From Hymenopus coronatus (lineage: Eukaryota > Arthropoda > Insecta > Mantodea > Hymenopodidae): 64,000 bases of DNA. Below are positions 38,510-55,600 of the stretch, one piece after another. A program made the translations under genes and the position numbers. The DNA lies in the NCBI GenBank assembly GCA_030762935.1, contig CM060883.1, forward strand, positions 94,904,501-94,968,500, given 5' to 3'. Below the pieces are notes generated by a model, which was not told where the DNA came from, made no database searches, and saw only the letters and a program-made list of their open reading frames with translations. Positions within the stretch are counted from its first letter, which is position 1; each line of letters starts with the position of its first letter.

Positions 38510-39400
38510 TACTCACACATTCACACCGACAGACACAGATACACACGGCCACACACAGATATACAAAAATACACACACAATTATACCTGCAGATACACAC
38601 AGAGACACACACATATACACAAAAACACACACATATTACACAGACACACTCAAATGTACACAGATACCCATGTATATACACATATATTAACAGAGACACA
38701 CAAATATACCTATAGATACACACACAGATACATACAGATACACACAGAAACACACACAGATACACACAGAAACACACGGATAGATACACAAATACACACA
38801 GACACACACAGATACACACATAAATACACACAGATACACATACAAATACACACAGATACACACAAATACAGACACAAATACACACAGACACACACAGACA
38901 AATACAGACGCACACAATCAAAAACAGATATCAAAACGGGCACACACATATACTCACAGAATCACACAGAGTCACACACACCTACAAACAGACACACTCA
39001 TACACACGGACACACACAGACACACAGAGATAAACACAGATACACACAGATACACACGGACACACACAGACACAAACAGACACATACAGACACACACAGA
39101 TAAACACAGATACAAACAGATACACACAAATGCACACAGGCACACAGAGATACACAAAGCTATAAACAGTTACACACACAGATACACACACAGACACACA
39201 CCGAGACACACAGATACACACAGACACACACAGATACACAGATACTCACAGATACATACAGATACCCACACAGATACACAAAGCCACATACAGACACATA
39301 CACAGATTCACAAAGACACATACAGACACAAACAGGCACACAGACACACACAGATATACAGAAAGACACACTCAGGTACACACAAATACACATACAGATA
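36706..39400 (+). repeat. A/C array subdomain 1: simple 10-bp modules
   Basis: Mainly CACACAGATA, CACACAAATA and CACACATATA with few GTT or GCT modules. It is closest to a plain CA repeat. It includes the (AT)n block at 38451-38502. Confidence 0.8.
38451..38502. repeat. Perfect (AT)26 block
   Basis: 52 bp of alternating AT embedded in the A/C array, following ACACACACAC and preceding ACACAGATACTC. Self-complementary and able to extrude a cruciform. Confidence 0.97.
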
Positions 39401-40180
39401 CACACACATATACAAGAAGTGACACACAGATACACACATATACACAAAGACACATCCAGATACACACACATATACAAGAAGTGACATACAGATACACACA
39501 CCTATATACAAAGACACATACAGATACACACACATATACAAGAAGTCACATACAGATACCCACACATATACACATAGATATATGCAGATACACACACATA
39601 TACACAAAGACACATACAGATACACACACATATACAAGAAGTGACACACAGATACACACATATACACAAAGACACATTCAGATACACACACACATATACA
39701 CAAGGACACATACAGATACACACATATACACAAAGACACTTACAGATACACACATATACACAAAGATACATACAGACACACACACATTTACACAAAGGCA
39801 TGTACAGATACACACATATACACAAAGACACATACAGATACACACACATATACACAAAGACACATACAGATACACACATATAAACAAAAAGACACATACA
39901 GATACACACATATACACAAAGACACATACAGATACACACATATACACAAAGATACATACAGATACACACATATACACAAAGACACATACTGATACATATA
40001 TATACACAAAGACACAAAACAGATACACACATATACACAGACACATACAGATACACACATATACACAAAGACACCTATAGATACACACATATACACAAAG
40101 ACACATACAGATACACACACATATACACAAAGACATCTATAGATACACACATATACACAAAGACACCTATAGATACACGC
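39400..40180 (+). repeat. A/C array subdomain 2: units of about 30 bp
   Basis: Regular repeat of ACATACAGATACACACATAT followed by ACACAAAGAC, with 32-34-bp variants containing an extra CACA. Several early units have ACAAGAAGTGAC in place of ACAAAGAC. It is sharply more regular than its neighbours, a local expansion of a three-module unit. Confidence 0.85.
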
Positions 40181-43100
40181 ATATATACAAACAGTTGCAC
40201 AGAGACACATACAGTCACACACAGATACAAAAAAGTTGCGCAGAGACACACACAGTCACACACAGATACATACTTATACACAAACAGATACACAAAGACA
40301 CATACAGATGCGCACACAGACACAAACAGATACACACAGACACAAACAGATAGTCAACGACACATACAGATACACACAGACACATATAGATGCATACAGA
40401 TACACACACAGTTACACAAGGACACATAAAGACACATACAGATACACACAGATACACAAAGACACATACAGATACACACACAGACCCTACGAGACACACA
40501 CTTACACTAACAGATACACACACACCTTTACAAAGACACATACAGATACACAGAGACACACACAGATATACACACACCTTTACAAAGACACATACAGTTA
40601 CATACAGACACACACAGATACATACAGTTACACACAGAGTTACACAAAGACACGCACAAATACAGATAGATACACACACATACACATACAAATACATACA
40701 GGTACACACCTAGTAACACACAGACACACACAGATACACACAGAAACACTCAGACACATACAGATATACACATACAGGCAGACAAATACGGATACACACA
40801 GAGTTACACACAGACACACAGTTACATACAGATACACACCCACAGCTACACAAAGACATACAGTTACATACAGACACACACAGTTACATACAGACACACA
40901 CAGTTACATACAGATACACACACAGCTACACACAGACACATAGTTACATACAGACACACACAGTTACCTACAGATACACACACAGCTACACATAGACACA
41001 TAATTATATACAGATAAACACACCGCTACACGCAGACACACACAGTTACATACATATACACACACAGCTACACACAGACACATAGTTACATTTAGATACA
41101 CACACACCTACACACAGACACATAGTTACATACAGATACACACAGAGTTAAACATAGGCACATAGTTACATACAGATACACACACAGCTACATACAGACA
41201 CACAAAGTTACATACAGATACACACAGTAACATACATACACACACAAAGCTACACACAGACACAAATCTGCATACAGATACACACCCAGCTACATACAGA
41301 TACACAGTTACATACAGATACACACACAGCTACATACAGACACACACAGTTACATTCAGATACACACACAGCTACATATAGATACACAGTTACATACAGA
41401 TACACACACAGCTACATACAGACACACACAGTTACATAAAGACACACAGTTACATACAGATACACACACAGCTCCATACAGACACACACAAAGCTACATA
41501 CAGACACATATTTACATACAGATACACACACAGCTACATACAGATACACAGTAACATACAGATACACACAGAGCTACATACAAACACACACAGTTACATA
41601 CAGATACACACACAGCTACATACAGATACACAGTTACATACAGATACAAACACAGCTACATACAGACACACACAGTTACATAACGACACACAGTTACATA
41701 CAGATACACACACATCTACATACAGATACACACACAGTTACACACAGACGCACACAGTTACATACAGATACACACGCAGCTACCCACAGACACTAAGATT
41801 TATACGCAGACACATAGTTACATACTGATACACAGTTACATACAGATACACACACAGCTACATACAGACACACACAGTTACATTGAGATACACACACAGC
41901 TACATATAGATACACAGTTACATACAGATACACACACAGCTACATACAGACAAACACAGTTACATAAAGACACACAGGTACATACAGATACACACACAGC
42001 TCCATACAGACACACACAAAGCTACACACAGACACATATTTACATACAGATACACACACAGCTACATACAGATACACAGTAACATACAGATACACACAGA
42101 GCTACATTCAAACACACACAGTTACATACAGATACACACACAGCTACATACAGATACACAGTTACATACAGATACAAACACAGCTACATACAGACACACA
42201 CAGTTACATAACGACACACAGTTACATACAGATACACACACATCTACATACAGATACACACACAGTTACACACAGACGCACACAGTTACATACAGATACA
42301 CACGCAGCTACCCACAGACACTAAGATTTATACGCAGACACATAGTTACATACAGATACACACACAGCTACATACAGACACGGTTACACACAGACACACA
42401 GAGTTACATACACACATAGCTACACAAAGATTTACACACAGATACACACAGTTACATACAGAGACACACACAGCTACACACAGACACACACAGTTACACA
42501 CAGACACACACAGTTACACAAAGACAGATACGGTTACACACAGACTCACCCAGGTACACACAGACACACACAGATGCACACAGCTACACACTTACACATA
42601 CAGTTACATACAGATACTCAGTGTTACGCAGACACCTACAGTTACACACAGACTCACACAGATACATACAGACACACACAGCTACACACAGATACATACA
42701 GACACACACTGTTATATATAGATAAACTTAGTTACATACAGATACAGACTATTACATACAGATACACACTTACATTCAGAAACACACTGTTACATACATA
42801 TACCCACTGTTAAACACAGATACACAATGTTAGAGATACAAATACACACAAATACATACAGACACACACAGTTACATTCAGACACACACAGTTACACACA
42901 GATACATAAATACACACACAGTTACATATAGACACACACAGTTACACACAGACACACACACTTACATACAGACGCACACACAGATACATACAGACACACA
43001 CAGTTACATATAGACACACACAGTCACATACAGACACACACAGACACACACAGCTACACAAACACACATACAGTTACATACAGACAATCAGTGTTACACG

Positions 43101-43480
43101 CAGACACCTACAGTTACACACAGGCACAAACAGATACACACAGACACACACAGTTACATACACACAGATATATACAGACACACACTGTTACATACAGATA
43201 CACAGTTACATACAGATACACACTGTTACATATAGATACATACTGTTAAATACAGATACACACTGTTACATACAAAACACACAGATACATACAGACACAC
43301 GCAGTTACATACAAAAACACACAGATACATACAGACACACACAGATACGTACAGACACACTCAGTTACATAGAGACACACACAGTCACATACAGACACAC
43401 ACAGGTATATACAGACACACACAGTTACATAAAGACACACACAGTTAATAACAGATCACACACAGATAGTCACAGACATA
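40180..43480 (+). repeat. A/C array subdomain 3: mixed GTTACATACAGATA and GCTACATACAG modules
   Basis: Modules CACACAGTTA, CATACAGATA and CACACAGCTA alternate in irregular order. It contains a tandem duplication of about 528 bp (41290-42345). Confidence 0.75.
41290..42345 (+). repeat. 528-bp tandem duplication inside the A/C array
   Basis: The rare string CTAAGATTTATACGCAGACA occurs at 41793 and 42321, 528 bp apart. The order of modules before it is shared, including CACAGCTCCATACAGACACA, CATATTTACATACAG and GTTACATAACGACACACAG. A handful of substitutions separate the copies. Confidence 0.88.
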
Positions 43481-44089
43481 CATAGATACATAGAGACACT
43501 GTTTCATACAGATACACACAGTTACATACAGAAACACCTTGTTACATACAGATACACACTGTTATATACAGACACACAGTTACATACAGATACACACTGT
43601 TACATACATAAACATACAGTTACATACAGACACGCAATGTTACATACTGAGCCACAATGATACAAACATGATAACACACTGTTACACACAGACACACACT
43701 GTTACACACAGACACACACTGTTACATATAGAAACACACACTGTTACACACAGGCATACACTGTTACACACAGACACACACTGTTACTTACAGAGACCGA
43801 CTGTTAGATATACATACACAATGTTACACACAGTTACACACTTTTACACACAGACGATTTATGTTACAAGCAGACACACACTGTAACATACAGAGACACA
43901 CTTTTACATACAGATACACATTGTTACACACAGATACACACAGACACACACTGTTACATAAAGATACACATAATTAGATACAGATTAACACGATTACATA
44001 CAGATACACACAGCTACACAAAGCTACATACAGATACACACTGTTACACACAGACACACACAGTTACACACAGATACACACTGTTACAT

Positions 44090-45911
44090 ACAGATGCAAA
44101 CTGTAGCATACAGATACACACTGTTACATACAGAAACACACGGTTACATACAGATACACACTGTTACACACAGACACACACATTTACATACAGATACACA
44201 CAGTTACATACAGACACTCATTGTTACATAAAGATACACACACGGTTACATACAGAGACACACATTGTTACATAAGAAGACACACTGTTACATACAGATA
44301 CACACTGTTACATACATATACAGACACAGTTACATACAGATAACACTGTTACATACAGATACACACTGTTACCTACAGATACAGACACAATTATATACAG
44401 ATACACACACTGTTACATACATATACAAACTGTTACATACAGATACATACTGTTACATAAAGACACACACTGTTACATAGAGATACACACTGTTATATAT
44501 AGACACACACTGTTATATAGAGATATACCCTGTTACATACAGATTCACACAGTTACATACAGACACACATTGTTACATACAGATACACATACAGTTAAGA
44601 AGAGAAACACACTGTTACATAGAGACACACACTGTTACATACAGATACACACTCTTACATACAGACACACACTGTTACATATTGACACACACTGTTAAAT
44701 ACAGATACACACTGTTACATACACACACACTCTTACATACAGATACACACTGTTACATACAGATACACACTGTTACATACAGACACACACTGCTACATAC
44801 TGATACACACTATTACATACACATACACACTGTTACATACAGATACACACTGTTACATACAGATACACACTATTACATAGAGAAACACACTGTTACATAC
44901 AGACACACACAGTTACATACAGATACACACTGTTACATACAGACACACACACTGTTACATACAGACACAAACTGTTACATACAGATACTCACTGTTACAT
45001 ACATATGCAAATTGTAGCATACAGATACACACTGTTACATACAGAAACATACGGTTACATACAGATACACACTGTTACACACAGAGACACACATTTACAT
45101 ACAGCTACACACAGTTACATACAGACACTCATTGTTACATAAAGATACACACACAGTTACATACAGAGACACACATTGTTTCATAAGAAGACACACTATT
45201 ACATACAGATACACACTGTTACATACATATACAGACACAGTTACATACAGATACACACTGTTACATACAGATACACACTGTGACATACAGATACACACTG
45301 TTACATACAGATACACACTTATACATACAGATACACACTGTTACCTACAGATACAGACACAGTTACATACAGATACACACACTGTTACATACATATACAA
45401 ACTGTTACATACAGATACATGCTGTTACATTAAGACACACACTGTTACATAGAGATACACACTGTTATATACAGACACACACTGTTGCATAGAGACATAC
45501 CCTGTTACAATCAGATTCACATAGTTACATACAGACACACATTCTTACATACAGATACACATACAGTTAAGAAGAGAAACACACTGTTACATAGAGACAC
45601 ACACTGTTACATACAGATACACACTCTTACATACAGACACACACTGTTACATATTGACACACACTGTTGCATATAGATACACACTGTTACATACAGACAC
45701 ACACTGCTACATAGAGATACACACTGTTACATACAGATACACACTGTTACATACAGATACACACTATTACATACAGATACACAGTGTTACATACAGACAC
45801 ACACAGTTACATACAGATACACACTGTTACATACAGACACACACAGTTACATACAGATACACACTGTTACATACAGACACACACACTGTTACATACACAC
45901 ACACACTGTTA
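44090..45911 (+). repeat. 911-bp tandem duplication inside the A/C array
   Basis: TGTAGCATACAGATACACAC at 44102 recurs at 45013, and CATAAGAAGACACACT at 44271 recurs at 45182, both 911 bp apart. The intervening order of variants is conserved, and several substitutions separate the copies. Confidence 0.88.
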
Positions 45912-46009
45912 CATACAGACACACACTGTTACATACAGATACACACTGTTACATACAGATAGACACTGTTACATACAGATACGCACGGTTACATACAGAT
46001 AAACACTGC

Positions 46010-47700
46010 TACAAACAGATACACACTGTTGCATACAGATGGACACTGTTACAATCAGTTACACACTGTTACATACAGATACAAACTGTTACACAGAGAT
46101 ACCCACTGTTACATAAAGATACCCTCTGTTACATTCCGGTACATACTGTTACATACCGATACATACTGTTGCATACCGATACACACTGTTACATACAGAT
46201 ACAAACTGTTACATACAGATACACATTGTTACATACCAATACACATTGTTACATACCGATACACACTGTTACATACAGATACACACTGTTACATACAGAT
46301 ACAAATTGTTCAACAGAGATACCCACTGTCACATACAGATACCCACTGTTACATACAGATACACACTGTTACATATCGATAAACACAATTACATACAGAT
46401 ACTCAGTGTTACATAGAGATACTCACTGTTAAATACAAAGACACACTGTTACATACAGAGACACACTGTTACATAGTGATAAACACTATTACATACAGAT
46501 ACACATACAGTTACCTGTAGAGACACACTGTTACAAAAAAAACACACAGTTACATATAGAAACAAACTGTTACATATAGAGGCACACTGTTACATACAGA
46601 TACACACTGGTTACATAGAGATGAACAAAGAGTTACATACAGATACACACAGTTAAATACAGATATACACACGGTTACTTACAGATACGCACACTGTTAC
46701 ATACAGATACACACAGTTACATACAGACACACACTGGTACATACAATTACACACTATTACATACAGATACACACTGTTACATACAAACACACACAGTTAC
46801 ATACAGATACACACTGTTACATACAGTCACACACTGTGACATATTGACACACACTGTGACATATTGACACACACTGTTACATACAGATACACACTCTTAC
46901 ATACAGATACACGCTGTTAGATACAGATACACACTGTTACATACAGATACGCACTGTTACATACAGATAAACACTGCTACAAACAGATACACACTGTTGC
47001 ATACAGATAGACACTGTTACAACCAGTTACACACTGTTACATACAGATACAAACTGTTACACAGAGAGACCCACTGTTACATAAAGATACCCTCTGTTAC
47101 ATTCCGGTACACCTTGTTACTTACCGATACACACTGTTACATACCGATACATACTGTTACATACCGATACACACTGTTACATACAGATACAAACTGTTAC
47201 ATACAGATACACACTCTTACATACCGATACACACTGTTACATACAGATACAAACTGTTACACAGAGATACCCACTGTCACATACAGATACCCAGTTTTAC
47301 ATACAGATACACACTGTTACATACCGAAAAACACTATAACATACAGATACTCAGTGTTACATAGAGATACTCACTGTTAAATACAAAGACACACTGTTAC
47401 ATACAGAGACACACTGTTACATAGTGATAAACACTATTACATACAGATACACATACAGTTACCTGCAGAGACACACTGTTACAAAAAAGATACACAGTTA
47501 CATATAGAAACAAACTGTTACATATAGAGGCACACTGTTACATACAGATACACACTGGTTACATAGAGATGCACAAAGAGTTACATACAGATACACACAG
47601 TTACATACAGATATACACACGGTTACTTACAGATACACACACTGTTACATACAGATACACACAGTTACATACAGACACACACTGGTACATACAGGTACAC
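46010..47700 (+). repeat. 968-bp tandem duplication inside the A/C array
   Basis: CATTCCGGTACA occurs at 46132 and 47100, 968 bp apart. The marker ACAAAGAGTTACATACAG recurs at 46625 and 47573, 948 bp apart, so the second copy has lost one 20-bp unit between the markers. Loss by whole units shows the array changes in 20-bp steps. Confidence 0.85.
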
Positions 47701-48199
47701 ACTTTTACATACAGATACACACAGTTGCATACAGATACACACAATATTACATGCAGACACACACTGTTCACACAGATACACATTGTTACATACTGACACA
47801 CACTGTTATATACAGATACAAACACAGTTAAATACCCAGACACACTCTGTTAATTACAGAGACACACAGTGGCATATAGATAGACACTGTTACATTCAGA
47901 CACTTACACAGTTAGATACAGATACACACTGTTACATATAGATTCACACTATTACATACAGATGCACACTGTAACATAAAAATAAACACAGTTACATACA
48001 GACAAACAATGTTGCAAACAGATACACACACCAATACATACAGATACACACAAATTTACATACAGATACACACACATTTACATACAGATACATACACAGT
48101 TACATACAGATACACACACAGTTACATAGAGATATACACACTGTTAAATACAGATACACACACTGTTGCATAATGATACACACAACTAAACACATACAC

Positions 48200-50050
48200 A
48201 CACTGTTATATACAGATACACACACTTACATACAGATATACACTGTTACATACAGAGTCACACTGTTACATACACACACACTGTTACATACATATACACA
48301 GTTATATACCGCCACACACTTTTACATACAGACACACACTGTTACATACAGATACACACCCAAAACACACAGTTACATACCGAGACACACTGTTACATAC
48401 AGAAACACACTGTTACCTACAGAGACACACAGTGACATACAGATACATACAGTTACATACAGATACACACAGACTTGCACAGTTACAGATAGATACACAC
48501 AGTTACATAAAGATACACACACAGTGACATACAGATACACATATAGACACACACAGTTACACACAGATACACACAGTTACATACAGATACACACAGATAC
48601 ACAGAGTTACAAACATATACACACAGTTACATACAGATACACACAATATTACATACAGATACACACAAAAAGATACAAACTGTTACATATAGATACACAC
48701 AGTTACATAGAGATACACTCTGTTACATACAGATACACACAATCACACACAGATACACACAGTTACATACAGCTACACACAGTTACAAACAGATACACTC
48801 TGTTACATAGAGATACACACAGTTTCATACAGGTACACTCAGTAACATACAGATGCACACAGTTACATTTAGATACACACAGATACACACAGATACACTC
48901 AGTTACATATGGATACACACTAAGTTACATACAGATACACAGACATGCACACACAATTACATAAGATACACACACAGAAATACTAGTTACATACAGATAC
49001 ACACACAGACAAACAGAGTTACAAACAGATACACACACAGATACACACAGTTACATACAGACACACACAGTTACATACCGATACACACAGTTACATATCG
49101 ATACACACAGTTACATACCGATACACACAGTTACATACCGATACACACAGTTACATACAGAGCAACACAGTTAAATACAGGTATACACTGACACATACAG
49201 TTACATACAGATACACACACAGACACACACACTGTTACATACAGATACACACACAGGCACACACAATTACATACAGATACAGACACAGACACACACAGTT
49301 ACATACAGATACACACACAGACACACATAGTTACACACAGACACACACTGTTACACACAGACACACACTGTTACATACAGATACACACTGTTACATACAG
49401 AGACGAACTGTTACATACAGATACACACAGTTACATACAGACACACACTGTTATTTACAGATACACACTGTTACATACGGATACACACTGTTGCATACAG
49501 AGACTCACTGTTACGTACACAGACACACTGTTACATATAGATGCACACTGTTACATATAGATACACAGTGTTAAATACAGAGACACACTGTTACATACTG
49601 ATACACAGCAGACACACACTGTTATATACAGATTCACACACAGACACACACTGTTAATTACAGATACACACACAGACACGCAATGTTACATACAGATACA
49701 CCATGTTACATACAGGGAGACACTGTTACATACAGATACACACACAGTTACATACAGGCACACACAGACACACGCTATTACATATAGACACACTGTTACA
49801 TACAGAGACACACTGATACATACAGGTTCACTCTGTTACATATAGATACACACTGTTGCATACAGAGACACACTGTTACATAGAGATACACACACAGACA
49901 CGCACAGTTACATACAGATACACACACAGACACACACTGTTACATACAGAAACACACTGTTACATACAGAGCCACACTATTACATATAGATACACACAGT
50001 TACATAGAGATACACACTGTTACATATAGATACACATTGTTACCTACTGA
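48200..50050 (+). repeat. A/C array subdomain 5: mixed 10- and 20-bp modules
   Basis: CACAGTTACATACAGATACA and CACACAGACACACACTGTTA modules alternate without a dominant higher order. ATACCGATACACACAGTTAC is repeated several times at 49075-49145. Confidence 0.7.
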
Positions 50051-53000
50051 GGCACACACATAGCTACACACAGACACACACAGTTACACACAGCCACCTA
50101 CAGCTACACACAGACACACACAGCTACTAACGGACACACAGAGTTACATACAGACACACACAAATACACACAGAAACATACACTTACATACAGACACACA
50201 GCTACACACAGACACACACAGCTACAAACAGACATACACAGCTACACACAGACACAACAAGCTACACACAGATACACACAGCTACACAAAGACACACACA
50301 GTTACATACACACACACAGCTACATACACACACAGCTACACACAGATACACATAGTTACATACAGACACACACAGCTACACACAGTTACATACAGACACA
50401 CACCGTTATACACAGCTACACACAGACAAACACAGCTACACTCAGCTACACTCAGCTACACACAGTTACATACAAACACACACAGCTACTTACGGAAACA
50501 CACAGTTAAATACAGACACACACAGTTAAACACAGAGACACACAGTTACACACAGACACACACAACTACACACAGACACACACAGCTACACACAGACACA
50601 CACAGTTACATACAGACACACACAGTTATACTCAGAAACATACAGTTACATACAGACACACACAGCTACACACAGACACACACAGTTACAAACAGACACA
50701 CACAGCTACACACAGACAAAACAAGCTACACACAGATACACACAGCTACACACAGGAACACACAGTTACATACACACACAGCTACACACCGATACATATA
50801 GTTACACACAGACACACACAGCTACACACTGCTGCACACAGCTACATACAGACACACACAGTTATACACAGCTACACAAAGACACGCACAGATCATCACA
50901 CACAGCTACACACAGTTACACACAGACACCCACAGCTACACACAGTCACACACAGCTAAACACAGACCTACACAGCTACACACGGACACACACAGCTACA
51001 TACAGACACACAAAGCTACATACAGAGACACACACAGCTACACACAGACACACACTTACATACAGGTACACACACAGCTACACACAGACACACACAACTA
51101 CAAACAGACACACACAGTTACATACAGACACACACAGCTACAAACAGACTCACACAGCTACACACAGACACACAGCTACACACAGACACACACAACCACA
51201 CACAGACACACACAGCTACACACAGACACACACAGTTACATACAGACACACACAGTTACACACAGACACACACAGTTACATACAGACACACACAGCTACA
51301 CACAGACAGACATAGTTAAGCACAGACACACACAGTTACATACAAACACACACAGTTACATACAGACACACACAGTTACATACAGACACACACAGCTGCA
51401 TACAGTTACACACAGACACACACAGCTACATAAAGATACACACAGAGCTACACACAGACACACACAGTTACATACAGACACACACAGCTACACACAGACA
51501 CACACAGCTGCACACAGAATCACACAGATACACACAGACACACACTGTTACATTCAGACGCACACACAGCTACTCAGAGACACATACAGTTACATACAGA
51601 CAAATACGGTTACTCGCAGACACACACAGTTACATACTGACGCATACAGTTAAATACAGATACACACAGTTAGGCACAAACACATACAGTTACATTCAGG
51701 CACACGCAGTTTCACATAAACACATACGGTTACAAATAGACACATACAGTTACACACAGAAACACCCACAGATTCATACAGACACTTACACTTACATACA
51801 GACACATACAGTTACACACAGACAAACACAGTTACCGACAGACACACACAGATACACATTGACACAAACAGCTACACAATGACACATACAGTTACATACA
51901 GACACTCAGATTTACACACAGACATACACAGATACATACAGACACACAGTTACATACAGATACACCATGTTAAATATAGATACACACAGATACATACAGA
52001 CACACACAGTTACATACAAATACACAGAGATACATACAGACACATAGTTACATACAGATACACACGCAGTTACACACGGACAGATACAGTTACATACAGA
52101 TACACACACACAGCTACACACAGACACACATAGCTACATAGAGATACACACAGACACACACAGTTTAATACAGACACACACAGTTACATACTTACACAGC
52201 TACACACAGAAAAAAAGAGTTACACACACACACTCACAGTTACATACAGAGATACACACAGCTACACACAGACAAACACGGTTGCATACAGACACACACT
52301 GTTACACACAGGCACACAAAATTACAAACACACATACAGACACACACTGACACACATCTACACAAAGCCACATACAGTTACACACATACACATAGAAGTA
52401 CACATAGTCACGCACAGATACATACAGACGCACACAGTTACATACAGACACACACAGTTTCATACAGTTACATACAGTTACATACAGACGCATACAGTTA
52501 CACACAGACATATACAGTTACACACAGACACCTACAGTTATATACGGACATACACAGTTACATACAGTCACACACAGTTTCACACAGCGACATACAGTTA
52601 AATACAGACACACGCAGTTATACACAGACACACACAGTCTCAAACGGACACACACAGTTATATACACACACAGCTAAACACAGACAAAAAGAGCTACACA
52701 CAGGCACTCACAGTTACATACAGAGACACACACAGCTACACACAGACACACACAGTTACACACAGACACACACAGCTACACACAGACTAATACAGTTGTA
52801 TAGAGACACATAGAGTTACACACAGGCACACAAAGTTACCCATACATACACACAGATACACACAGACACACACAGTTACATACAGACACACAAAGGTACA
52901 TAGAGACTCATACAGTTACATAGAGACACACACAGTTACACACAGACACACACAGTTACACACAGACACATACTGTTACAAACAGACGCATACTTTCCAA
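50050..53000 (+). repeat. A/C array subdomain 6: 20-bp unit CAGCTACACACAGACACACA
   Basis: Dominated by GCTAC modules alternating with GTTAC modules, in 20-bp steps. It differs from the GTTACATACAGATACACACT domain to the left. Confidence 0.8.
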
Positions 53001-55600
53001 TCTAACATACACAGTTACACACAGACACATCTAGTTAAACACAGACACATACAGTAACATACAGACACATGCAGTTACACACAGACATACACAGTTACAT
53101 ACAGACAAACACAGTTTCACACAGACACACACATTTACATACAGACACATACAGTTACATAGATACACACACAGTTACACACATACACATACTGTTACAA
53201 ACAGTCACATACTTTACACTCAAACACACACAGTTACACACAGACACATACAGTTACATACCGACACACACAGTTATATACAGACACACACTGTTACATA
53301 CAGATACACAGTTACATACACAAACTGCGTGTTACATACAGATACCCCGTATTACATACATATACACACTGTTACATATAGATACAGACTGTTACATTCA
53401 GAAACAAACTGTTACATACAGATACATACTGTTAAATACAGATACACACTGTTAGATTCAAAAACACATATATACATAAAGACACACACAGTTACATATA
53501 AACACACCCAGATACACACAGACACACACTGCTACATACAGACACACACAGATACATACAGACACACACAAATACATACAGACTCACTCAGTTACATATA
53601 GACACACACATTTACATACAGACTCTAACAGATACAAACAGACACAAACAGTTACATACAGACACACACAGTTACATACACACACAAATAGTCACAGACA
53701 CACACAGATACATACACACACACATTGTTACATACAGATACACACAGTTACTTACAGAAACACCGTGTTACATACAGATACACACTGTTACATACAGATA
53801 CACACAGTTACATACAGATACACGAAGTTACATACAGATACCCAGACTTACATACATATACACACAGTTATCTGCATATATACACTGTATAATACAGATA
53901 CACACATATACATACAGATACACACAGCTACACACAGCTACACATAGTTACATACAGATACAGACACAGTTACACACAGACAAACACAGTTACATATAGA
54001 TACACACGCGGTTACACACGGACAGACACAATTACATACAGATACCCACGCAGCTACCCGCAGACAATAAGATTTATACGCAGACACACACAAATACATA
54101 CAGCTACACACACAGCTACCCACAGACACACACATACACACACAGACACACACAGTTACATACACACATAGATACGCAAAGACACAATGAGTTACACACA
54201 GTTACATACAGAGACTAACACAGCTATACACAGACACACACAGCTACACACAGACACATACAGTTACATTCAGACACATACAGTTACACGCAGACACACA
54301 CAGTTACATAAAGACGCATACAGGTAAACACAGATACACACAGTTAGACACAGACACATACAGTTACACACAGACACATACGGTTATACACAGACACGTA
54401 CAGTTACATACAAACACATACAGTTACACACAGACACACACAGTTACACACAGACACAAACAGATACACACTGACACACACAGCTTCACAAAGACACATA
54501 CAGTTACATACAGACACTCAGGGTTACACACAGACACCTACAGTTACACACAGACACAAACAGATACACAAACACACACACACAGTTACATACAGACACA
54601 CACATATATAAACAGACACACACTGTTACATACAGATACACAGTTACATACACATACAGCGTGTTACATACAGATACACCGTGTTTCATACAGATACACA
54701 CTGTTACATATAGATACATACTCTTACATACAGATACGCAAGGATACATACAGACACACACAGTTAAATACAAGCATACACACAGATACATACAGACACA
54801 TAGTTACATATGGATACACACGCAGTTACACACGGACAGACACAGTTACATACAGATACACACACAGTTTCACACAGACACATAGAGTTACATACAGATA
54901 TACACACACAGCTACCCACATACACAAAGAGTAACACACAGACACACACAGGTACATACACACACAGCTACACACAGACAAAAGAGTTACACACAGACAT
55001 TCACAATTACAGAGAAAGACTCACACAGCTACAAACACACACACAGTAAGACACAGACACGGACAGCTACACACAGACAAATACAGTTGCATACAGACAC
55101 TTACAGTTACACACAGGCACACAAAGTTACACACACACTAATACACACAGACAGACAAAGCTACACACTGACACGTACAGTTACATACAGATACGCACAG
55201 ATACACACAGACACATACAGTTACACACAGACACCTACAGTTACACACAGACACACACAGATACACATAGACACACACAGAAACATACAGATACACTTAG
55301 TTACATACAGATACACACTGTTACATACAGATACACACTGTGGCATACAGAAACACACTGTTACATAAAGAGACACACTGTTACATACAGATACACACTG
55401 TTACAATCACATACACATTGTTACATACACAAAGACACTGTTACATACAGATACACACTGTTACACACAGAAACACACGGTTACATACAGATACACACTG
55501 TTACATACATATGCACTCTCATACAGACAGATACACACTTTTACATACAGATGCACACAGTTACATACAGAAACACACGGTTACATATAGATACACACTG
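53000..55600 (+). repeat. A/C array subdomain 7: mixed modules
   Basis: Intermingled CACAGTTACA, CACTGTTACA and CACAGATACA modules. At 54083 the string AATAAGATTTATACGCAGAC repeats the rare marker of the 528-bp duplication about 12 kb away. Confidence 0.7.

Larger units (their letters stand above)
43480..48200 (+). repeat. A/C array subdomain 4: 20-bp unit GTTACATACAGATACACACT
   Basis: The 20-bp unit recurs with point variants for more than 4 kb. The distinguishing feature is CACTGTTACA rather than CACAGTTACA. It contains two longer-range duplications of about 911 and 968 bp. Confidence 0.85.
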
